From a bacterium (GTDB lineage Bacteria; Zhuqueibacterota; Zhuqueibacteria; Residuimicrobiales; Residuimicrobiaceae), in contig JAAYTV010000718.1 in assembly GCA_012523655.1 (NCBI GenBank), positions 1-6,167 of the forward strand: a stretch of 6,167 nucleotides of DNA, in the 5' to 3' direction. This document shows positions 1 to 5,203 of the stretch, piece after piece. The notes below the pieces were generated by a model that saw only the letters and a list, made by a program, of their open reading frames with translations, was not told where the DNA came from and did no database searches. Numbering within the stretch: the stretch's first letter is position 1; each line of letters begins with the position of its first letter. The position numbers and the translations under genes are program-made.

Positions 1-1733
1 CATACCTTTGTGAGATGGCCAATCTACGCGAACATTGTTCCTGGGTCCACGAGAAATCGGATGTCACCACGGACAAAGCCATCGACCTGGTCACTATGCT
101 GGTGGAAAAGGTCAAACGCAACAAACCGCTACATCCGATCAAAGTGCCGGTGACCAAGACCGCTTTGGTGCTCGGCGGCGGCATCAGCGGCATTCAGGCG
201 GCGCTGGACATCGCCAACGCCGGGCACAAGGTCATCCTGGTTGAACGCGATCCTTCCATCGGCGGTCATATGTCCCAGCTGTCGGAGACTTTTCCGACGC
301 TGGACTGCTCCCAGTGCATTTTGACCCCGCGCATGGTGGAGGCGGCGCAACACCCCAACATCACCCTGTATACTTATTCTGAACTCGAGAGTCTGGACGG
401 TTTTATCGGAAATTTCAAAGCGCGTATTCGTAAGAAAGCGCGCAGCCTGGACGAGAAATTATGCACCGGCTGCGGACTGTGCACCACCAAATGTCCCAAT
501 AAAAAGATCCCCAGCGAATTCAACACCGGGCTCGGCATGCGCACCGCCATCTATGTGCCGTTTCCGCAGGCGGTGCCCAACAAGCCGGTCATCGATCGCG
601 AGCATTGCACCTACTATACCAAAGGCCGCTGCCGGGTTTGTGAAAAGGTGTGCCCCACACAGGCCATCCGGTTCGATCAAGAGGATCAGATCGTCGAGCA
701 TGAGGTGGGCGCCGTAGTGGTCGCTACCGGTTTCACGGTCAAAGAGACTGATTTCTTTCCTGAATACGGCTATGGCAAGTATCAAGACGTGATCAACGGT
801 CTGCAGTTCGAAAGAATATTGTCCGCTTCAGGACCCACCCTGGGTGAAGTCAAGAGGCCGTCTGACGGCCGGGTGCCCGAAACCGTGGTGTTCATCGCCT
901 GCGCCGGTTCTCGGGATCCGGCCAAGGGCATCGAATACTGCTCCAAGATCTGCTGCATGTATACCGCTAAGCATGCGATGTTGTATAAACACAAAGTGCA
1001 TCACGGTCAGGCCTATGTGTTTTACATGGACATTCGTGCAGCGGGCAAGATGTATGATGAATTCACCCGCCGCGCCATTGAAGAGGACCATGTGCAGTAT
1101 ATCCGGGGAAGGGTGTCGCGCATTTATGAGCGCAACGGCAAATTGATCGTCCAGGGCGCGGACACGCTGCTGAATGCCATGCCGGTGGAGATCGAGGCCG
1201 ACCTGGTGGTGTTGGCCACCGCCGGAGTGGCCAACGAGGGCGCTGAAGCCCTGGCGCAAAGGCTGCATGTCAGCTACGACAACCATAATTTTTTTGTTGA
1301 AGCGCATCCCAAACTCCGTCCGGTGGAAACCAACACCGCCGGCGTTTTTCTGGCCGGCGCCTGTCAATCACCCAAAGATATTCCTGAATCAGTGGGCCAG
1401 GCATCCGGAACCGCTGCCAAGGTCGCTGCGCTTTTTTCCATGGATGAATTGACCCGTGAGCCGGTGGTGGCGGTGGTCAACCGCACCGCACCGCCGCTTT
1501 ACTCAACCTGCGTCGGCTGTTTTCTCTGTCAGTCCGCCTGTCCGTATCAGGCCATTGAAAGAGAAGAGATCAAGAACCGCAACGGTCAGGTCGTAAAAAC
1601 CATTGCCAAGGTCAATCCTGGTTTGTGCCAGGGCTGCGGCACTTGCGTGGCTTTCTGCCGAAGCAAATCCATTGACCTGCAAGGGTACACCCATGAGCAG
1701 GTTTACGCAGAGGTGATGGAGTTGCTCTCCTGA
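1..1733 (+). CDS. hdrA: HdrA, heterodisulfide reductase subunit A (5'-truncated), FAD electron-bifurcating core
   Basis: This is the iron-sulfur flavoprotein core of a cytoplasmic heterodisulfide reductase complex. The frame is open from base 3, giving 576 visible residues. Bases 3-14 read YLCE directly before MANLREHCSWVH, which matches the conserved internal EMANIREHCSWVH stretch of HdrA. The ATG at 15 is therefore internal, and roughly the first 80-100 residues lie outside the window. Numbering from base 3, the following can be seen: a Rossmann FAD motif GGGISG (58-63); CSQC (102-105); an inserted ferredoxin region with C154/157/160/164 and C202/210/213/217; the HdrA-specific Cx12Cx3CC pattern (C300, C313, C317, C318); and a C-terminal two-cluster ferredoxin domain (C503/506/509/513 and C542/545/548/552). 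The last cluster motif ends CR rather than the usual CP. In characterised HdrA the FAD bifurcates electrons between ferredoxin and the HdrB/HdrC disulfide site. The downstream flx genes suggest NAD(P)H is the partner. The family assignment is very secure; the physiological disulfide is unknown. Confidence 0.96.
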   Translation, partial: YLCEMANLREHCSWVHEKSDVTTDKAIDLVTMLVEKVKRNKPLHPIKVPVTKTALVLGGGISGIQAALDIANAGHKVILVERDPSIGGHMSQLSETFPTLDCSQCILTPRMVEAAQHPNITLYTYSELESLDGFIGNFKARIRKKARSLDEKLCTGCGLCTTKCPNKKIPSEFNTGLGMRTAIYVPFPQAVPNKPVIDREHCTYYTKGRCRVCEKVCPTQAIRFDQEDQIVEHEVGAVVVATGFTVKETDFFPEYGYGKYQDVINGLQFERILSASGPTLGEVKRPSDGRVPETVVFIACAGSRDPAKGIEYCSKICCMYTAKHAMLYKHKVHHGQAYVFYMDIRAAGKMYDEFTRRAIEEDHVQYIRGRVSRIYERNGKLIVQGADTLLNAMPVEIEADLVVLATAGVANEGAEALAQRLHVSYDNHNFFVEAHPKLRPVETNTAGVFLAGACQSPKDIPESVGQASGTAAKVAALFSMDELTREPVVAVVNRTAPPLYSTCVGCFLCQSACPYQAIEREEIKNRNGQVVKTIAKVNPGLCQGCGTCVAFCRSKSIDLQGYTHEQVYAEVMELLS

Positions 1734-1881
1734 ACCGAGCCGGCTTGGCGGCTTTGTTCCAATGAATTGGCAGGAAAGGATGAAACCCATTTGATCGCGC
1801 TCGACGGAAAAGGAAATACGCTTGATGACCATCGGTCTAGTGCACGAGATGGAATTTGTTAATATGCCCTATGGAGGCAGC
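1734..1881 (+). other. hdrA-flxD intergenic region, unusually long for this operon
   Basis: This 148-base gap is much longer than the other gaps in the cluster (about 31, 9 and 65 bases). It holds a weak 5-bp hairpin (AGCCG 1738-1742 with CGGCT 1749-1753), a 10-codon open frame at 1762-1794 (MNWQERMKPI) and a purine-rich AAAAGGAA at 1808-1815. A TTGGCA hexamer (1767-1772) lies 17 bases before TTTGAT (1790-1795) and loosely resembles a sigma-70 promoter. None of these is strong enough to call as a working element. The frame of the next gene is open from 1795, so part of this gap would be coding if an upstream start is used. Confidence 0.4.
1873..1877 (+). promoter_or_regulatory. Ribosome binding site supporting the flxD start at 1882
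   Basis: GGAGG ends four bases before the ATG at 1882. The spacing is short, but the core is perfect. It supports the start that also fits the usual N terminus of MvhD/FlxD proteins. A competing AAGGA (1810-1814) precedes TTG 1822 and ATG 1825, so an extended N terminus is not excluded. Confidence 0.55.
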
Positions 1882-2316
1882 ATGCCCGAGTTTGAACCCA
1901 AGATCGTTGCCTTTGTTTGCAACTGGTGCACCTACGCCGGCGCTGATTTGACCGGCACCAGCCGTATTAAATATGCACCCAATGTGCGTATCGTCCGGTT
2001 TCCCTGCACCGGCCGGATCGATTTCATGCTGTTGCTCAAGGCCTTCAGCCAGGGCGCGGACGGCATTATTGTTTCCGGCTGTCATCCCAACGATTGTCAT
2101 TATACTTCTGGTAATTTTCATGCCCGCCGTCGCTGGATGGCTTTTAGGAATCTGGCTGAGTTTATGGGGATCGAGGTGGAACGCATCCAATTTTCCTGGG
2201 TCTCTGCGGCTGAAGGGGCCAAGTGGGCGGACCTGGTCAACAGTACGGTGAACAGGGTCCGGGAATTGGGCCCCTATGATAGGTATCATGCGATGGCGGC
2301 ATCGAGCTGGCAATGA
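1882..2316 (+). CDS. flxD: FlxD/MvhD-family [2Fe-2S] electron-transfer subunit (HdrA partner)
   Basis: A small iron-sulfur protein of 144 residues, about the usual length of MvhD (F420-non-reducing hydrogenase delta subunit) and FlxD. These proteins bind HdrA and pass electrons from the donor module to its FAD. Family signatures are clear: the N terminus MPEFEPKIVAF, CNWC (C13, C16), CTGR (C42), and SGCHPNDCHY (C67, C72). A C-terminal WVSAAEGAKW segment matches the WISASEGEKF region of archaeal MvhD. The start at 1882 was chosen because homologs begin at this point and a GGAGG precedes it. Alternatives at 1822 (TTG), 1825 and 1849 would add up to 20 residues with no family counterpart. The gene lies directly after hdrA, as is common for this pair. 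The symbol flxD is preferred over mvhD because flavin/NAD oxidoreductase genes follow, with no hydrogenase genes. Family identity is secure; the start is moderately secure. Confidence 0.93.
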   Translation: MPEFEPKIVAFVCNWCTYAGADLTGTSRIKYAPNVRIVRFPCTGRIDFMLLLKAFSQGADGIIVSGCHPNDCHYTSGNFHARRRWMAFRNLAEFMGIEVERIQFSWVSAAEGAKWADLVNSTVNRVRELGPYDRYHAMAASSWQ

Positions 2317-2322
2317 GCTATC

Positions 2323-2340
2323 ATCGCCGCCAGCGGCGAT
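2323..2340 (+). promoter_or_regulatory. GC-rich hairpin in the flxD-flxC junction
   Basis: ATCGCCG (2323-2329) pairs perfectly with CGGCGAT (2334-2340) around a CCAG loop. It sits between the flxD stop (2314-2316) and the likely GTG start of flxC at 2348. No T-run follows, so it is not an intrinsic terminator. A role in mRNA stability, processing or translation initiation is possible. The inverted repeat is seen directly; the function is inference. Confidence 0.45.
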
Positions 2341-2347
2341 TCAGTAT

Positions 2348-3169
2348 GTGAAAATAGCAAAGGATCCCATGGAAGCATTGCAAAAAAGCGCTAGAGAGGC
2401 CTTGGAAAATCACCGGGCGGAAGTCATCATCGGCTTCGGCGAAGGCTCCGGCGGACGAATGCGTCCCATTTTTGTGCAAAATTCCGCAGAGACGGAGAAA
2501 CTGACTTGGAATGATCGATGCACGCAGAACCTGGCCGTCTATATCGCCAAACCTGAAGTGCGGAAACTGGGCAAGCCTGCGTTGGTGGCGCCGTTGCCGA
2601 TCCTCCGCGCAGTGCTGCAACTGGCGTCTGAGAATCAGATTAAAGAGGGCGATCTGCTGGTGTTGGCCGTGTCGGCCGGACAGGTGATCGAACTCTCACA
2701 ATTCAGCGAAATGGAAGAGTTTGTCGCAAAGGCGCCACCGGAGCCGACATCCAAAGATCAGGAGGCCATCGAGCGGCTGGAAAAAATGACGCCGCAGGAA
2801 CGTTGGCAGTATTGGCAGGACGAACTGACGCGCTGTTTTAAATGCTATGCCTGCCGGGCTGCCTGTCCGATGTGCTATTGCTCACGCTGTACGGTGGAGT
2901 GCAATCAGCCGCAATGGATACCGGTCCCGGCGCATCCGTTAGGCAATTGGGAATGGCATTTGATGCGGGCCATGCATCTAGCCGACCGCTGCGTCTCCTG
3001 CGGTGCCTGCGGCCATGCCTGTCCGTTGGACATCCCCATTCACCTGCTGACCATGAAAGTGGAAATGGATATCCATCGTGAATTCGGCAGTCAGGCAGGG
3101 ATGAAAGTGCAAAGTGAGCATGCCCTGTCCTCTTTTAACGTCCAGGATAAAGAGAATTTTATCATCTAG
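2348..3169 (+). CDS. flxC: FlxC-like dicluster [4Fe-4S] electron-transfer subunit
   Basis: A protein of 273 residues with two parts. Residues 1 to about 155 form an alpha/beta region (VKIAKDPMEAL, AEVIIGFGEG, KPALVAPLPILRAV) with no recognisable nucleotide-binding motif. Residues 163-225 form a Cys-rich domain: C163/166/169/173 followed by P, extra cysteines C176, C178, C181 and C185, then C215/218/221/225 followed by P. The CxKCYACRxACPMCYC arrangement is typical of ferredoxin-like subunits encoded beside hdrA and mvhD in bacterial Hdr-Flx clusters. There it should relay electrons between the FlxA/FlxB module and FlxD/HdrA. The start is uncertain. GTG 2348 gives the best N-terminal strand-helix pattern but has no strong ribosome site. 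ATG 2369 has AAGGA at 2360-2364. The frame is also open back to ATG 2276, but that segment overlaps flxD and reads unlike the family. The symbol follows the Flx naming by gene content and order. The iron-sulfur role is secure; the precise subunit name is less so. Confidence 0.85.
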   Translation: MKIAKDPMEALQKSAREALENHRAEVIIGFGEGSGGRMRPIFVQNSAETEKLTWNDRCTQNLAVYIAKPEVRKLGKPALVAPLPILRAVLQLASENQIKEGDLLVLAVSAGQVIELSQFSEMEEFVAKAPPEPTSKDQEAIERLEKMTPQERWQYWQDELTRCFKCYACRAACPMCYCSRCTVECNQPQWIPVPAHPLGNWEWHLMRAMHLADRCVSCGACGHACPLDIPIHLLTMKVEMDIHREFGSQAGMKVQSEHALSSFNVQDKENFII

Positions 3170-3171
3170 GA
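3168..3171 (+). promoter_or_regulatory. flxB ribosome binding site overlapping the flxC stop codon
   Basis: AGGA begins within the TAG stop of the preceding gene (3167-3169) and ends seven bases before ATG 3179. This arrangement is compatible with translational coupling of the two genes. Confidence 0.55.
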
Positions 3172-3178
3172 AAAGATC

Positions 3179-4189
3179 ATGCAGAAACGATCCATCCGCC
3201 GAGCACAGATCAATGCCCTGCTGGAAAAATTGCACTCTTTGCACAAGCTCATCTACGCACCGCAAAAGCTGGGCACCCAGGTTGACTTTGCACCTTTAGG
3301 CGATCTGCAGAACCTGACGCTGGACCACATTCAGACCGTGCGCTCAGCCAAGGCCGCTCTGTTTCCGCCGGTGGAAGAGCTGCTGCGCTATCAGCGGTCG
3401 GGCGTTGAAACCGAGCTGCAGGACCACGATCTGACGCATATCCCGGAGCAGGTTCTGTTCGGAACGCGCCCCTGTGATGCAGCGGCGATCGCTCCCTTAA
3501 CGGCGGTTTTCACCACAGATGACCAGGATGCCATCTTTGCCAAGCGGCTGGAGCAGACCACGGTGATCAGCGTGAGCTGCGAGCGGTCGGACGGCGACTG
3601 TTTTTGTACTTCCGTCGGCGTCCGCCCGGGAGATACCCGCGGCAGCGATATTTTATTGACCAGGCTGAAGGATGATGAATATCTTGCAGAGATTATAACG
3701 GCTAAAGGAGAATCGCTGCTGCAACTGGCCTCGGAACTCTTTGGCCCGGAACCGGCTGAAAGCAAAGAGGCTTATTTGGCAAAGGTGGAAAAACGGTTCG
3801 ACTGGGAAGCTCTACACGGCAAATTGGCCGGCGCCTTTGACCACCCCTTTTGGCTGACTACTTCTCTAGCCTGTCTGGGGTGCGGCGCCTGCGCCTATGT
3901 CTGTCCCGTCTGCTCGTGTTTTGACATTCAGGATGAGGGGTTGCAGAAAAAGGGGCGGCGGGTGCGCAGTTGGGACTCTTGCGGGCTGGCCTTGTTTACT
4001 CTGCACGCCTCGGGCCATAATCCCCGCGCCATTCAGAGCCAGCGCTGGCGCCAGCGCATGCTGCACAAATTTTCCTACATGCCGGATCAACTGCAACAGC
4101 TGGGCTGCGTCGGCTGCGGCCGCTGCTCCAGAGCCTGTCCGGCTGATATGAACCTGATTGAACAAGTGGAGAATTTTTTATCTGCGTAA
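3179..4189 (+). CDS. flxB: FlxB, HydB/AsrA-like [4Fe-4S] subunit of NAD(P)H oxidoreductase module
   Basis: A 336-residue protein of the family that includes sulfhydrogenase subunit beta (HydB) and anaerobic sulfite reductase subunit A (AsrA). It is an electron relay that works with the flavoprotein encoded next. The N-terminal domain carries FGTRPCDAAAI (C99) and CERSDGDCFCTSVG (C134, C141, C143), both family hallmarks. The C-terminal dicluster domain has C232/235/238/242 followed by PVCSCFDIQDE (C245, C247), then SWDSC (C268) and HASGHNPR. The second cluster is C310/313/316/320 followed by P. ATG 3179 is well placed behind AGGA and nine bases after the flxC stop. HydB and AsrA normally accompany a hydrogenase or a sulfite reductase catalytic subunit. 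Neither is present here, and the hdrA-flxD context points to the Flx version. Family membership is secure; naming it flxB rather than hydB rests on context. Confidence 0.93.
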   Translation: MQKRSIRRAQINALLEKLHSLHKLIYAPQKLGTQVDFAPLGDLQNLTLDHIQTVRSAKAALFPPVEELLRYQRSGVETELQDHDLTHIPEQVLFGTRPCDAAAIAPLTAVFTTDDQDAIFAKRLEQTTVISVSCERSDGDCFCTSVGVRPGDTRGSDILLTRLKDDEYLAEIITAKGESLLQLASELFGPEPAESKEAYLAKVEKRFDWEALHGKLAGAFDHPFWLTTSLACLGCGACAYVCPVCSCFDIQDEGLQKKGRRVRSWDSCGLALFTLHASGHNPRAIQSQRWRQRMLHKFSYMPDQLQQLGCVGCGRCSRACPADMNLIEQVENFLSA

Positions 4190-4254
4190 AGAGGGTCGCT
4201 CTGTGAACAGTTCATTCATCCAGGCGCCCACGACCCGTTTGGAGGAATCAGCGG
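4190..4254 (+). promoter_or_regulatory. flxB-flxA intergenic region with strong ribosome binding site
   Basis: This 65-base gap ends in GGAGGA (4241-4246), eight bases before the ATG at 4255. That is the best-spaced ribosome binding site in the window and fixes the flxA start. No convincing promoter, hairpin or small gene was seen in the rest of the gap. Confidence 0.6.
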
Positions 4255-5097
4255 ATGACGTCGATCAGTAACCTCTACAAACCCTATCTGTTGCGTGTTG
4301 ACCGGATTATCGATGAGGCGCCAGGTGTCAGGACCTTTCGGCTGACGTTCACCGATGAGCAGGAGAAAGAACGATTCCATTTCAAGGCCGGACAATTCGG
4401 TGAATACTCGGTTTTTGGCGAAGGGGAGTGCACTTTCTGCATCGCCTCTTCGCCGACGCGATCGGATTACATCGAATGCACCTTCAGACAAATGGGCCGG
4501 GTGACCTCCGCGTTGATGAATCTTGAACAGGGGGACACCATCGGTTTTCGCGGACCATATGGAAATGTGTTTCCCCTTGAATCCTGGCAGGGCAAAAACC
4601 TCCTGTTCATCGCCGGCGGCATTGCGCTGCCGCCCATGCGCTGCGTCATCTGGAATGCCTTGGACTGGCGTGACCGGTTTAAGGACATCACCATCCTCTA
4701 CGGCGCACGAACGGTGTCTGATCTCGTCTATAAGGATGAACTGCAGGAGTGGCAGGCTCGGCCTGATGTCAGACTGGTGATCACGGTGGATCCCGGCGGC
4801 GAGACGCCGGACTGGAAGGGGGAGATCGGATTTGTCCCAACAGTTTTGGAAAAGATGGCGCCGGCCGCCGACAATACCATTGCAATCGTCTGTGGACCGC
4901 CGGTGATGATCAAATTCACCTTTCCGATTCTGACCCAATTGGGTTTTGACCCGGATAGGATTTATACTACCCTGGAAAATCGAATGAAATGCGGGGTGGG
5001 CAAATGCGGACGCTGCAATGTGGGCAAGCTCTATGTCTGTAAAGACGGTCCGGTTTTCACCTATGCGCAACTGAAAGAGATGCCTGCAGAGTATTGA
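4255..5097 (+). CDS. flxA: FlxA, HydG/AsrB-like FAD- and NAD(P)-binding oxidoreductase with [2Fe-2S] cluster
   Basis: A 280-residue flavoprotein of the ferredoxin-NADP reductase-like group, in the sulfhydrogenase gamma/AsrB/PyrK branch. It would oxidise NAD(P)H and feed electrons to FlxB, or run in reverse. The FAD domain spans about residues 8-105, with KAGQFGEYSV, the FAD-contact segment C59-TFCIASSP and FRGPYGN (98-104). The nucleotide domain follows, with AGGIALPP (120-127), LYGAR and CGPPVM (213-218). A DHODB-type [2Fe-2S] domain closes the protein, with Cx4Cx2Cx7C at C246, C251, C254 and C262. Length and domain order are normal for the family. One oddity is Cys62, where relatives usually have Ser or Thr next to the isoalloxazine. 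It is the last gene of the operon, with a terminator 30 bases downstream. NADH versus NADPH preference cannot be read safely. It is named flxA rather than hydG because no hydrogenase genes are nearby. Confidence 0.93.
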   Translation: MTSISNLYKPYLLRVDRIIDEAPGVRTFRLTFTDEQEKERFHFKAGQFGEYSVFGEGECTFCIASSPTRSDYIECTFRQMGRVTSALMNLEQGDTIGFRGPYGNVFPLESWQGKNLLFIAGGIALPPMRCVIWNALDWRDRFKDITILYGARTVSDLVYKDELQEWQARPDVRLVITVDPGGETPDWKGEIGFVPTVLEKMAPAADNTIAIVCGPPVMIKFTFPILTQLGFDPDRIYTTLENRMKCGVGKCGRCNVGKLYVCKDGPVFTYAQLKEMPAEY

Positions 5098-5127
5098 TTG
5101 TGATTGTCCAAATATTATTGTGAAATT

Positions 5128-5166
5128 AAAAGAGGCTGCCGCTAGGTTCACGGCAGCCTCTTTTTT
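5128..5166. terminator. Bidirectional rho-independent terminator between convergent genes
   Basis: A perfect 14-bp inverted repeat, AAAAGAGGCTGCCG (5128-5141) with CGGCAGCCTCTTTT (5151-5164), surrounds a 9-base loop. Six T (5161-5166) follow on the plus strand. On the minus strand the hairpin is followed by TTTTAATTT. It lies 30 bases after flxA and 37 bases after the stop of the minus-strand gene, so it can end both transcripts. Confidence 0.93.
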
Positions 5167-5203
5167 AGGACATACGCAATGTGTTTTTAACGGACGGTTA
5201 TTC

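Noticed and set aside
15..17. ATG at 15 as the true start of hdrA
   Set aside because: The frame is open upstream, and the preceding YLCE continues a conserved internal HdrA motif, so this Met is internal to a truncated gene.
828..1367. Minus-strand open frame (179 codons) opposite hdrA
   Set aside because: It is a shadow of the strongly conserved HdrA frame, with no domain signal of its own.
1738..1753. Small hairpin after the hdrA stop as a terminator
   Set aside because: The stem is only five pairs with a six-base loop and is followed by TTTG, too weak for an intrinsic terminator within an apparent operon.
2276..2347. Upstream extension of flxC to ATG 2276
   Set aside because: It would overlap the flxD coding end by 41 bases. 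Its translation (MIGIMRWRHRAGNELSS...) does not resemble the family N terminus, and no ribosome site is seen.
3179..5097. flxB-flxA as anaerobic sulfite reductase (asrAB) or sulfhydrogenase (hydBG)
   Set aside because: The two proteins share those folds, but no asrC-like siroheme subunit or hydrogenase subunit follows, and the genes sit directly behind hdrA-flxD.
4216..5151. Long minus-strand open frame (311 codons) opposite flxA
   Set aside because: It has no recognisable family pattern and runs through the terminator hairpin. It lies antisense to a well-supported flavoprotein gene that has a strong ribosome binding site.
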